A DNA stretch of 64,000 nucleotides, taken from assembly GCA_021432605.1 (NCBI GenBank), contig MU271146.1, positions 62,001-126,000 on the forward strand. The letters run 5' to 3'. Under the pieces are notes generated by a model. It ran no database searches. It saw only the letters and a program-made list of their open reading frames with translations, and was not told the DNA's origin. Origin of the DNA: Coniochaeta sp. PMI_546. Lineage: Eukaryota > Ascomycota > Sordariomycetes > Coniochaetales > Coniochaetaceae. The translations under genes were made by a program, and so were the position numbers. Shown here piece after piece: positions 21,721 through 31,298 of the stretch (the stretch's first letter is position 1; each line of letters starts with the position of its first letter).

Positions 21721-24306
21721 CTATCCCTGCCACTTGAACCGGCTCTGCCTCAACATCCCCATGAGCCCCATGGGCAGCAGCCCCTTGTCCACCACATTCA
21801 ACCCCCCGAACCGCGCAATCATGTCCTTGCAGAACAGCTGCACAACCCACCGATCATACCCGCTGAGGGCATACCACTCCTCCTCCTCGGTCGCAGCCTT
21901 GACCGCTCCCTTCAGCTCCACGTCCCGCGCAACCGGCTCCGCCATAAGCCGATTATACGTGTTGTACAGCAGCACCGACGTGCGCTCGCGGTACCTCACA
22001 AACTCTTCGTGGGACATGAACTCCTCCCCACGCAGGCCGTCGAACTCCGACCCCCTCCTCGCCGCCGCCGCCGGCCCGGTCTCCTCAAACCGCTCCTTGG
22101 CCCGGCGGTACTGCGCCTCCTCGTCCTCGAGGAACTCATCCACCAGCCTCCCCGGATCTTCCACCGTGGAGTCGCGGATGAGGTACAGCGCGACGAAGGG
22201 GTTCTGCAGCCCCAGCCCGCCCATGCCGGGGGGGAAATACAGGTACCCGTCCGGCAGGTCCCGGACCCCGAACCGGGACGAGATCATCTTCTTCAGGCAC
22301 TCCCCGGCCCCGCCGGAGTCGGCCCCGAAGAGGGCGTGCTGGATGCGCTGGAACGTGGCCAGCATGCCGTCCACGTGCGCGCGGCCGTAGCAGTTGGCCG
22401 GCCGGCCGAAGTTGTTGGTGAAGAAGCGCACGCCGTAGACGTTCCACGCCTGGATCCAGTCGAAGACCGTCCTGCAGGCGCCGAGCTGCAGCCTCAGCTC
22501 GGCGATGTGCCTGTCCACCTCGCCCTGGTCGATCACAAACCGGCCGTTCTCAGGATCCAGCTTGAGAAAACCCCAGGTGACGTCCCCGCGGGGTAGCTTC
22601 GCCAGCCCCCTTTCGACCTCCCGGTCCTTCCGGACCAGGAGCGCCGCAGACCCGGTCTTGTCCATGTTGAACTCCAGCCCCGTCACGTCGGCAAACCGCA
22701 CCATGGCCTCCCACCCGGCGGCGCAGGTCTCCACGTCGCCCCACAGCCACATATCGTCGTGCAGCCGGTAAAGCCGCGTGCCCGCGTGGCGATTGACCGC
22801 AAAGTCCAGCACGAACAGCAGGCTCTCGCCAAAGTAATCCGCCAGCGGGGTGCTGAGCGGCGTCCCCCTCCTGCGGGTCCGGGCTTCTGCATCGGGCGGA
22901 TCCTGCGCGAACCGCAGGGGCGCCTCGAGGACGCGCCTGAAGAAGTCGAGCCAGCCGGCCTCGACGCCCAGGAACTCGAGGACGGCGAAGATGGTCGAGT
23001 GGGGGATCGAGGGGCCGAACCACTTGAAGTCGGAGCGGATGACGACCATGTCCCTGCCCAGCTTGCGGCGGAGTATGACCTCCGTCTCGATCATGTGCAG
23101 CAGCTCCTGCGTCACCTGGCCGTGGCCCTTGCGCGTGTCCTCGCGCTCCGACCTGTCGTCGCCGTAGGACCCGCGCACCTCCTCCATGGCAGCCGGCAGC
23201 TGGTCGAGGAACACCGAGTCCCTGAAATGCGCCTCTCGCTTCCCCTCGACCGTGGTGGCAGCCGCCACCGTCTCCTGGCCGCCGAGGAAGTACTTCCGCC
23301 TCCGCGCGTCCTCCTTGGTGATGGGCGCGGCATCGGGCCTCCACACGCCCTCGGCCCCGACAAAGGCCACCAGGGCCGCGCGCAGGTGCACTGCGAAGCG
23401 GCGCCCAACATAATAGATGAGGATGGCGTGCAGCAGGTCCTCGTCCGGGTAGAACCTGTAGCGGCCGTTGAGGTTGCGCCTCTGCTCGACGACCTGGGCG
23501 GCGCCCCATGACCACGACGAGCGCGCCGCCAAGCGCATGTTGAGCACGTCGGCGATTTCCGTCAGGACGACCGGGTTGCCTAGGAAGTCGCGTAGGCTGG
23601 CCCGCTTGGCGTCGCTGAGCACGTCGGACCGCAGCATGCCCTTGATGCAGGTCGAGACGGTGTCCTGGTCGAAGTGGACGCCGCCGCCCTGGCTCTGGCT
23701 GCTGCCGATGCCGGACTGCTGGAAGTCCTTGACGGACTGGACGAGGGCGTCGTAGGCGCGCTTGATGTCCTTGGAGCCGGAGGTGAAGATGTGCTCGAGG
23801 TAGGCCTTGATGGCGGCGCCGTCGGTGTGCTTGGGGTGGAAGACGTAGGCCTCCCAGGTGGCGCGCTGCTGGTGCATGTCCTCCCTGCCGACGGGCTCGA
23901 AGCCTTCTTCGTTGTGGTCGTCGGCGACAGAGGTCCACTCGTCGACCAGGTTGCCGTAGAGGGAGGCGAACTCGTACTTGGTGGACTGGACGTCGAGGTC
24001 GTTGCGCAGGGTGGCCTCGTAGTCTCTCAGAAGGTACTCGGACACGGCCGGGTCGTGGTCGGCCTGGTCGACGAAGCGGGCGAGGTTGGCGAGGGAGACG
24101 GTGGGGTTGGCGGCCATCATGGAGGGCAGGGTGCGGATGCCGTGCAGCAGGGCCCTGGCGCGCTTGCGGGTGTCGGTCTCGGAGGCGACGTCTTCCAGCA
24201 GGGCGCGCTTGCGGGACTCGTAGTCTGTCCTCTGGTTCTGCAGCTGGGAGAGCTTGATGGCGGTGATGGAGGAGAGGGTGTGGGAGAGGATCTCGGAGGA
24301 GGCCAT
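21721..24306 (-). CDS. rvt: RVT: cellular reverse-transcriptase-related protein (rvt gene)
   Basis: Single exon, 861 aa from the ATG at 24306. The same frame is open 48 codons further upstream, but that stretch is pyrimidine-rich leader. Domains: an N-terminal helical, probably coiled-coil region (about residues 10-60); a long N-terminal part without known fold; a reverse transcriptase palm and thumb (about 400-640); and a C-terminal extension to the stop. RT landmarks: motif A VVIRSDFKWFGPSIPHSTIF (Asp about 426), motif B GTPLSTPLADYFGESL (about 481), motif C RLHDDMWLWG (Asp pair about 517-518), motif D GLEFNMDKTG (Lys about 550), and the thumb-side WGFLKLDPENGRF. This combination, HDDxWLWG followed by WGFLxLD, marks the rvt genes known from fungi and some other eukaryotes and bacteria. 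All catalytic positions are kept. No RNase H, endonuclease, integrase or flanking long repeat is present. Confidence 0.93.
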   Translation of the reverse strand: MASSEILSHTLSSITAIKLSQLQNQRTDYESRKRALLEDVASETDTRKRARALLHGIRTLPSMMAANPTVSLANLARFVDQADHDPAVSEYLLRDYEATLRNDLDVQSTKYEFASLYGNLVDEWTSVADDHNEEGFEPVGREDMHQQRATWEAYVFHPKHTDGAAIKAYLEHIFTSGSKDIKRAYDALVQSVKDFQQSGIGSSQSQGGGVHFDQDTVSTCIKGMLRSDVLSDAKRASLRDFLGNPVVLTEIADVLNMRLAARSSWSWGAAQVVEQRRNLNGRYRFYPDEDLLHAILIYYVGRRFAVHLRAALVAFVGAEGVWRPDAAPITKEDARRRKYFLGGQETVAAATTVEGKREAHFRDSVFLDQLPAAMEEVRGSYGDDRSEREDTRKGHGQVTQELLHMIETEVILRRKLGRDMVVIRSDFKWFGPSIPHSTIFAVLEFLGVEAGWLDFFRRVLEAPLRFAQDPPDAEARTRRRGTPLSTPLADYFGESLLFVLDFAVNRHAGTRLYRLHDDMWLWGDVETCAAGWEAMVRFADVTGLEFNMDKTGSAALLVRKDREVERGLAKLPRGDVTWGFLKLDPENGRFVIDQGEVDRHIAELRLQLGACRTVFDWIQAWNVYGVRFFTNNFGRPANCYGRAHVDGMLATFQRIQHALFGADSGGAGECLKKMISSRFGVRDLPDGYLYFPPGMGGLGLQNPFVALYLIRDSTVEDPGRLVDEFLEDEEAQYRRAKERFEETGPAAAARRGSEFDGLRGEEFMSHEEFVRYRERTSVLLYNTYNRLMAEPVARDVELKGAVKAATEEEEWYALSGYDRWVVQLFCKDMIARFGGLNVVDKGLLPMGLMGMLRQSRFKWQG

Positions 24307-24955
24307 TATGGAGGTGTCGTATGATATTGAAGGGCAGGAGGGTGTGGGATGACGAGAGGAGGTATAAGGAATGGTGAGACGAGGAAGGGCAAAGAGCTGG
24401 CTGAGTGAGTGAGTGCAGGTTGGAGGTGGACAGATGGACAGGACAGTCAAGAAGAGTCAAAAGGAGGTGAGGGTGGTGGGATGCCCTGCCGACTATTTAT
24501 CTCCAGCTGGAAGCAACCTTACTAGAGTGAAGACAGAGATAGTAGAATGCCATCCATCCAATGAAGTCTCCAGATCTTGGCAGGTGGTGATCACTTCGAT
24601 CCAACATTCCCAACTACCAACTACCACCTACCCGTCAAGGGAAAGGCAATCCGTGACTCAATCGGGCAGCTACATCGTCATCATCATCACAGGCAGTTAT
24701 TCATGGAGTAGCAGTAGACCATCTCATATCACCAACTTATGAGCAAGACGGTGTAGCTAGGCCTTTCCATGCTTGATACTTGATACCGTGATGGTTGAAA
24801 AAGACGACATCGGCCTGAGTCACTCTCTGATTCTCGGGCTGCCTCTTCTGTAACTTGACGTCTCTCCAGGAATCCGCGCTGCATCCGGATGACTGAGAAA
24901 AGCCATCAGTTGATAGAAACCATCAGATACCTCGTGTCTGGTTGCCATGACATCA

Positions 24956-24990
24956 ATTGATTGATTTCTTGATTGATTGAATTGATTGAT
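24956..24990. repeat. TTGATTGA simple repeat
   Basis: A run of imperfect TTGATTGA units, with TTGATTTC and GAATTGATTGATT variants, in the shared rvt/CDC16 upstream region. Simple sequence; no function assigned. Confidence 0.7.
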
Positions 24991-25036
24991 TCTGCATGAT
25001 TGTTATCTGCCAGCGAGTGAATGTTTCGGCGAGAGC

Positions 25037-25076
25037 CCACTGAAGTCCACTGGAGCCCACTGGAGTCTACTGGGGT
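25037..25076. repeat. Four 10-bp tandem units
   Basis: Four consecutive 10-mers read CCACTGAAGT, CCACTGGAGC, CCACTGGAGT and CTACTGGGGT. They sit between two divergent promoters and could be a small array of factor sites or slippage. Seen directly in the sequence. Confidence 0.8.
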
Positions 25077-25499
25077 CTAGCAGGGACGACCCCTCCATAG
25101 CCCCACCTCGTGTCTCGCTCGCCATGTTGACTTTTGGACGCGACGACCGCGTTAAGAGAGTAAAACTGATCAAACAGAATGATCATCAGAGTCTAATCAT
25201 TAATCATTTGTGCAACACCTCGACGACGTGACAACCGCCGTAACGAGAGAAGCAGCACAGCGTGTCGGACTGTACAGCTTCGACAGGTATCTTGCTACTG
25301 TCTGCCATTTGCACGTCAAGAGTCACCAACTTGTCCGACCACACGCACACAGAGACAAACACACCACGCCATTTGCTGCCCACGGCTGGCTTGATTATCT
25401 GGCTTGCTGTGGCCTCCTCATCTTGACGGACCTCTTCCTGGGGGGCAATGATTTGACTCCAAAAGACACCGCGCATCATAGTCTCGACGCCTCGCGAGC

Positions 25500-27587
25500 A
25501 TGGAGAAGTTCCTGAGAGAATGGCGCCAGGATGCCCTCAACAAGGCCCAGTACGACTCGGCCATCTTCATCGGCGACAAGCTGCTGGCCATGACAAGTGA
25601 GTTAGTTTCTATATACATATCTATGGTCATGTTGACTGACACGTCAATCACCCCCTCTACTACAACAGACGACGATAACGACGCATTCTGGCTGGCACAG
25701 GTCCACTTCGCCCACGGCAGCTACACCAGAGCCCAGGTCCTGCTGTCCAAACAAGACCTCGTCAGCCGGAACCCCTCGTGCCGATACCTCGCTGCCCACT
25801 GCCTGATCAAGCAGTCCAGATACGACGAGGCCCTCGCCATGCTGGGCGAGCGCAACCCGACACACCTGATCCACACCACCTCCGCCACGAAACGAAAGAC
25901 GCAGCATGCCCGCCCCAAGACATCATCGTCGTCAGCCAAGCTGCCCAGCGCGAGACGACGAGACGCGGCAGCCGACGAGGAGGAGGAGACATCCAACCGC
26001 CGCTACGAGGCCGCCATGTGCTACCTGCGCGGCATCTGCTTCGCCAAGCAGAACGCCTTCGACCGCGCCAAGGAATGCTACAAGGACGCCGTGCGCATAG
26101 ACGTGCAGTGCTTCGAGGCCTTCAACCAGCTGATGAAGAACTCGCTCATGTCCCCGGACGAAGAGGAGTCCTTCCTCGAGTCGCTCGACTTCGAGTCCAT
26201 CAGAGCAGTAGTAACTCCCTCCTCCCACTCACCGGACACAGCAGCCGCCCCTGCACCCGCCGAGACAGCCACCACCGCCGACGAGACAGCCGCCGACGAC
26301 GACGAGCCGGCCGACTACGTGCACATGCTCTACCAGACCCGCCTCAGCAAGTACCGCAACCCGCGCGCCTTCAACACCGCCGTCGAGAGCCTGTCGACCC
26401 ACTACGGCCTGGCCGACAACGCCGACATCCTACTAGCCCGCGCCGACCTGCTGTACACCCAGTGCCGCTTCCGCGACGCCCTGGCCGTCACCAGCTCCGT
26501 GCTGGACGCGGACAAGTACAACTTCGCCGCCTACCCGCTGCACCTGGCCTGCCTCTTCGAGCTCAAGATGGCCAACGCCCTGTTCCTCGTCGCCCACGAC
26601 CTGGCCGACCACCACCCGGACGAAGCCTGCACCTGGCTGGCCGTCGGCACCTACTACTTCTCCACGGGCAAGATCGCCGAGGCCCGCCGCTACTTCTCCA
26701 AGGCGAGCATGATGGACCCCCACTTCGGCCCGGCCTGGATCGGCTTCGCCCACACCTTCGCCGCCGAGGGGGAGCACGACCAGGCCGTCTCGGCCTACTC
26801 CACCGCCGCCCGCCTGTTCATGGGCACCCACCTCCCGCAAGTCTTCCTCGGCATGCAGAACCACGCCATGAACAACATGACCGCCGCCGAGGAGTTCCTC
26901 AAGACCGCCTACGGCCTGTGCGCCAGCGACCCTTTACTCCTAAACGAGATGGGGGTGGTCATGTACCACCAGGACCGGCTGAGGGAGGCCGCCGCGGTGT
27001 TCCAGCAGGCCCTCCGGACGGCGGACGAGATGGGCTCGGACCCGGCCGCCTGGCTGCCCGCCCGGACGAACCTGGCCCACACCTACCGCCGGCTGAGGCT
27101 GCACGGCCAGGCCCTCGGGGAGCTGGACCGGGTGCTGCGCGAGGGAGGGAGGGATGCGGATGTCTTTGCTGCCAAGGGCCTGGTGTTCCTCGACCAGGGA
27201 CGGGCGGAGGAGGCGGTAGGGGTCTTGCATGAGGCGCTGGCTATTCATCCGCAGGATCCGATTGCTACGGAGCTGCTTAATAAGGCGCTCGAGGAGACGG
27301 TGGGGGGGGTGGTGGCTGCTGCTGGGGTGGAGGAAGGGGAAGGGGAAGGGGAAGAGGGGGAGATGGAGGCTTTTGAGCGGGAGCTGGGGATGAGGAAGGC
27401 GGAGGCCGGGGAGAGGATGGTGGGACGGCTGAGGGGTGGGAAGGGGAGGGGGAAGGAGGGTGGTCGAGGGAGTGCGAGGGGGACGGGGAAGGGGAAGGGC
27501 AAGGCGCGGTCGGAGGCTTTTGGTGGTCGGCGGGAGGGGAGGGAACAGAGTCTCATGGATATCACGGATGATGAGGAGGTTAGGTGA
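25500..27587 (+). CDS. CDC16: Anaphase-promoting complex TPR subunit Cdc16/Cut9 (APC6)
   Basis: Exons 25500-25596 and 25669-27587; the 72-nt intron is a multiple of three, so the frame stays open through it. The spliced protein is 671 aa. It is a TPR scaffold subunit of the APC/C, the ubiquitin ligase that drives exit from mitosis. It starts with the helix EKFLREWRQDALNKAQYDSA and continues as stacked TPR pairs: FWLAQVHFAHGSYTRAQ, CYLRGICFAKQNAFDRAKEC, AVGTYYFSTGKIAEARRYFS, AWIGFAHTFAAEGEHDQAVS, NEMGVVMYHQDRLREAAAVF and AAKGLVFLDQGRAEEAVGVL, which match Cdc16 in order. A low-complexity insertion lies near residues 110-150, a Pro/Ala/Thr-rich one near 215-250, and a Glu/Gly- then Gly/Lys/Arg-rich tail fills about the last 90 residues. 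Essential in yeasts. Confidence 0.95.
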   Translation: MEKFLREWRQDALNKAQYDSAIFIGDKLLAMTSELVSIYISMVMLTDTSITPSTTTDDDNDAFWLAQVHFAHGSYTRAQVLLSKQDLVSRNPSCRYLAAHCLIKQSRYDEALAMLGERNPTHLIHTTSATKRKTQHARPKTSSSSAKLPSARRRDAAADEEEETSNRRYEAAMCYLRGICFAKQNAFDRAKECYKDAVRIDVQCFEAFNQLMKNSLMSPDEEESFLESLDFESIRAVVTPSSHSPDTAAAPAPAETATTADETAADDDEPADYVHMLYQTRLSKYRNPRAFNTAVESLSTHYGLADNADILLARADLLYTQCRFRDALAVTSSVLDADKYNFAAYPLHLACLFELKMANALFLVAHDLADHHPDEACTWLAVGTYYFSTGKIAEARRYFSKASMMDPHFGPAWIGFAHTFAAEGEHDQAVSAYSTAARLFMGTHLPQVFLGMQNHAMNNMTAAEEFLKTAYGLCASDPLLLNEMGVVMYHQDRLREAAAVFQQALRTADEMGSDPAAWLPARTNLAHTYRRLRLHGQALGELDRVLREGGRDADVFAAKGLVFLDQGRAEEAVGVLHEALAIHPQDPIATELLNKALEETVGGVVAAAGVEEGEGEGEEGEMEAFERELGMRKAEAGERMVGRLRGGKGRGKEGGRGSARGTGKGKGKARSEAFGGRREGREQSLMDITDDEEVR

Positions 27588-28328
27588 TGGGACATGGCCG
27601 CTTTTATTATCCTTTTTGTCATTGGTATTTATGGGATTGGCACGGGCTTGTTTGATTATTACAGGTAGAGAGTACTACACATGGCGATGGCGTTTTGGTG
27701 GTGGTCAAAACAAAGGTAGGGAATGGTCATTGAGAGAAACAGCTATCTGATACCACGATACAGGACGGTTTCATAGGAGAGTAGTAGTAGCCTGTGACTG
27801 TAGCAGTATGGTAGAGAGGGATAGGATAAGAGAGAAAGACAGAGAGAGACAGAGATAAAGAAGGGTGCGGACACGCCGTATTATCGAGGTGCCTAGTGGT
27901 GTGTGTCTCAGCTCGCATTCGCCTAAACGGCCATTGGCTCTTTTCCGAAATAAGCCTTTGTCCTTGGGGATCATCCCGATTGGGACTGGGTCGGCCCCCA
28001 AGGAGACATCAGTTGCGCCGTGTCGTCGGCGGTGGCCTGACGCGATGGAACAGTAGAATATATAAGCACACGGCCATATCACGATCGTGTGAGATCCCGT
28101 GTGAAGTAATGTACATGTTGATGCATTGTTGACTACCACATGCACTGTCTAGACACACGGCTATAAGTCCCCCTGTGTCTCTCTCTATCTCATTCAACAT
28201 CTACTCAATCCGTTTCCTCACGTTAATAACAACACACCATTTACATTCTTACAGTCCCTCCAGAGGAAGAAGAAGAAGAGAAGGAAAAGGAAACAAAAAA
28301 AAAGGGCCCCCAAGGCAGTCAAATCACA
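27588..28328. other. Intergenic
   Basis: Contains the CDC16 3' end, a purine-rich GAGAGAGACAGAGA tract near 27810-27860 and an A/G-rich leader just ahead of the next start codon. No gene seen. Confidence 0.4.
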
Positions 28329-28826
28329 ATGTCCCGCCTCTTCCCCCACCCCGACTACGCCGAAGACCAGCCATTCGGGCACACGATCCTGGCCCTGCAC
28401 GCGCTCTCCCGCGGCTTCGCCCTGGGCGCCGGCGCCGGCTCGGCCATCCACCTCGTCCGCCGGCTGGTCCGCCCTGGGTCCCCAACGCCGTCCCTCCTCG
28501 CCAGCTCCGGGACCGGGGCGCTGGTCGGCACGGGACTGCTGGCGCTCGGCCTGCTGGGCCGCATGAGGGGCCGGGAGGAGATTGAGTGGAAGGATCGGAG
28601 CTGGAGGTTGTTGTGGAATCGCGGCCAGAAGGAGGTGGATGACTGGTTGGTCGCGGGGGCGGTGCTGGGTGCGGCCGGGGTGGTGGTGGCTAGGAGGGAG
28701 CTGAGGGGGTTGGGTGCGAGGGCGGTAATTGGGGGGATGGGGCTGGGGGGTCTGGCTGGGATGCTGGGGCAGTCGGCGTGGAGGTATGGGATTAGGGGTG
28801 GGTTTGAGGAGGAGAAGGTAGTCTGA
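28329..28826 (+). CDS. Small hydrophobic fungal protein of unknown function (possibly DUF1757)
   Basis: Intronless, 165 aa. After a short polar start (SRLFPHPDYAEDQPFGHTIL) it has several Gly/Ala-rich hydrophobic segments (GFALGAGAGSAIHLV, GTGALVGTGLLALGLLG, LVAGAVLGAAGVVVA, RAVIGGMGLGGLAGMLG) that look like three or four membrane spans with GxxxG-type packing. Length and layout resemble a fungal family of about 150-aa uncharacterised proteins (DUF1757, by memory). An organelle inner membrane would suit the composition. The start has AATCACAATG context and follows a purine-rich leader. Function unknown. Confidence 0.7.
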   Translation: MSRLFPHPDYAEDQPFGHTILALHALSRGFALGAGAGSAIHLVRRLVRPGSPTPSLLASSGTGALVGTGLLALGLLGRMRGREEIEWKDRSWRLLWNRGQKEVDDWLVAGAVLGAAGVVVARRELRGLGARAVIGGMGLGGLAGMLGQSAWRYGIRGGFEEEKVV

Positions 28827-29060
28827 GGACGGTTGGCGATGGATGGCGGAGCAGATTGTCCATGCTGAGTCCTGGTGAGGCATATATTGTGTACAGCAAT
28901 TGGATGTGGGCTTATGGTAAGGCAAAAGGTGGAACAGGGCGTTTGGAGTCGTGTGAAACAGTTCTCCTCTAATGCTTATATATATCCAGGTGTTGCTTCT
29001 ATAAGGGTTAAGCAAACACAGCATCGCGATGTTTTCACCCGTCTATGCACACCTCTGTCT

Positions 29061-31298
29061 CTAAAGCTTCTCCTTGGGCCCGACCACCTCCTCGACCCTG
29101 GCGAACTGGTAGTAGTACTCCAGACTCTCCGGGTTGGCAAGCGTCCCGCTGGCCTTGATCTCCTGCCCGGACACGATCTGCTTCACCGGCAGCTCGACCT
29201 TCTTCAAGTTGATCGTATGCTGTGAGTCCCCCCCGTCTGTTAGTAACCCCATGTCCAACAATACATGCAGATGGAAATTGCAACTCACCGGTATCTCGGG
29301 CGTCTCAAACACATATCTCGGCACGTGCCGCTTCGACAGATCCCTCCGGATCGCCTCCTTGACCTCGTTGGCCAGCTTCCTGTCGAACTTGTGGCCCGGC
29401 TTCATCAGCAGGAACAGCATGACGCTCTCGTCCTCGTCCTGCGGCCTCCTCTGCCCGACGCACAGCGAGTCCTGGACCCGGTCGACGAAATACCTCTCGA
29501 CGACCGAGTAGATCTCGGCCGACCCGAACCGCACCCCGGACGGGTTGAGCACCCCGTCCGCCCGGCCGAGGAAGAAGATGTTGCCCGTCTTCGGGTGCAC
29601 GCAGCAGAAGTCGCCGTGCGCCCAGACGTTGTCGAAGCGCGCAAAGTACGCGGCGTGGTACTTGGACCCCGGCGTCGCGACGGGAGTCTTGTCGTTCCAG
29701 AAGCAGCACGGGATGTTGGGGAAGGACGCCTTGGCCACCAGCTCGCCCGGGGTGCCGTGCTCGACTTCCTTGCCGGGGCCGTCCGGCTCGAGGGCGTCGT
29801 AGATGGCCACGTGGACGCCGAGCGAGGGCCCCTGCGTGCCGCCGACGTAGACTGGTGTGAGCGGGTTCATCACACCGAAGCAGCCAATCTGGGTTTTAGC
29901 GTTCATGTTAGTACACGGTCAAGATGATGATGACTATTAGGAAGGGGGAGGGGAAGAGAGGTGAATGCCCATGGCAGAACTCACAATGTCCGTCCCGCCA
30001 GATATGTTAGCCAGGTGCACATGCCCGGGGAACCCCTTGTCGTAGAACCACTCAAACAGCTGATCGCTCAGCACCATGCCCGTGCACGTCACGATGCGCA
30101 GGCTGCTCAGGTCCGCGATCTCCCTCGGCGCGATCCCGCTCTTGACCAGCTCGCCCATCCACCGCGGGCTGATGCCCAGCTTCGTGACCCTCTCCCTCTC
30201 GGCGATCTTGACAAGAATCGTCGGGTCGGGCTGGAACGGGCTGCCGTCGTACATGACCGTGCGCCCGCCGAACATGAGGATGAAGACGTTGGCCACGTAC
30301 ATGATCCACCCGACCGTGGTGTACTGCATCGTCACCTCCTCCGGGCCCAGGCCCTCGTGCAGCCTGCCCTCCTTGAAGTAGTTGATCAGCGCGCCGCCGA
30401 CGGAGTGCACGATCGCCTTGGGTATCCCCGTGGTGCCGGACGAGTAGCAGATCAGGAACGGCTCGTGGAAGGCGATGCGCACAAACTCCGGTACGGGATC
30501 CTTTGCCGCGCGGTCGATGAACGCCTCCCACGTCTCCGCCTTGGGGACGGCGGAGATGTCCTTCGCCTTCTCGAACCGCGGGATGACCACCACACCCTGG
30601 AATCCCCTGCTGCCGCTCAGCCCCTCCACGGTCTCGGCGATCTTGGACCTCAAGTCGACCGTCTTGCCGTTGTACACCGCCGCGTCGTCGAAGAACAGCA
30701 GCTTGGGCTCGACCTGCACGGTCCGCTGCAGGATGCCCTTGACGCCCATGTCCGTGCTGCTGCTGCTGAACACGGCCCCCAGCCACCCGGCCGCGATCCA
30801 CACGCACAGCGTCTCGACGCTGTTGGCGCCCACCACGACCACCCGATCCCCCCTCGTCACGCCCCGGGCCTTCATCCCCGCCGCCAGCCGGCCGGCCCTC
30901 CTCCTCAGCTCTCCCCAGGTGACGTGCCTGGTCGCGCTGGCCCCCTCCCTGACCTCGGTGACGGCCACGTCGCCGTCCCTCTTGACGGACGCGTCGTTGG
31001 AGTACAGCAGGTTCTCGGCGAAGTTGAGCGACACGCCCTCGAACCAGCGCGGCACGGCGGAGATGGGCAGCGACTCGTCCACGACGCGGGCCACGGTGCC
31101 GGAGTAGATGAAGTCGGCGGCGTGGAAGACGTCGGCCCAGAAGCGGGAGCGGTGGGCGAGCGAGTAGTCATGCAGGTCCTGGAAGGTGCGGAGGGAGAGG
31201 CTGTGCTTCCTGTTGAGGGACTGGAGGAACTGGTGCATCGGTGTCGACTCCGGGTCCGGGTGCTCCCATAGTTTCCGGGGTATGACTGCGGGGTCCAT
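29061..31298 (-). CDS. Acetoacetyl-CoA synthetase
   Basis: Exons 31298-29985, 29888-29289 and 29219-29061 (introns 96 and 69 nt, both phase 0) give 690 aa, the normal size. The enzyme ligates acetoacetate to CoA with ATP in the cytosol, feeding sterol and lipid synthesis and helping use of leucine and ketone bodies. Features: the N-terminal ACAS-type segment ending WFEGVSLNFAENLLY; the adenylation P-loop FLICYSSGTTGIPKAIVHS; the hinge region FFLGRADGVLNPSGVRFGSA; and the C-terminal Lys-bearing loop near GQEIKASGTLANPES. The middle join ISGGTDI-IGCFGVMNP restores a core block. The start at 31298 (MDPAVIPRKLWEHPDP) matches the family; the in-frame ATG 13 codons upstream does not. Confidence 0.95.

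Larger units (their letters stand above)
24307..25499. other. Divergent upstream region shared by rvt and CDC16
   Basis: About 1.2 kb between two divergently transcribed genes. The rvt side is pyrimidine-rich on the rvt sense strand. The middle has a TTGA-type repeat (about 24956-24990) and a four-unit 10-bp tandem repeat (25037-25076). No gene seen. Confidence 0.5.

Noticed and set aside
21706-22596. Long plus-strand frames (296 and 328 codons) opposite rvt
   Set aside because: Antisense shadow of a GC-rich coding strand; His/Arg/Pro-rich composition and no domain.
21721-24306. Reading the RT gene as part of a retrotransposon or retrovirus-like element
   Set aside because: No long repeats, no RNase H, endonuclease, integrase or capsid part, and the motifs are those of the cellular rvt class.
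22550-24460. 636-codon minus-strand frame overlapping rvt
   Set aside because: Arg/Pro/Gly-rich shifted frame of rvt with no recognisable domain; rvt itself explains the open reading.
29961-31271. 436-codon plus-strand frame opposite acetoacetyl-CoA synthetase
   Set aside because: Antisense shadow; repetitive His/Arg/Val composition and no motifs.
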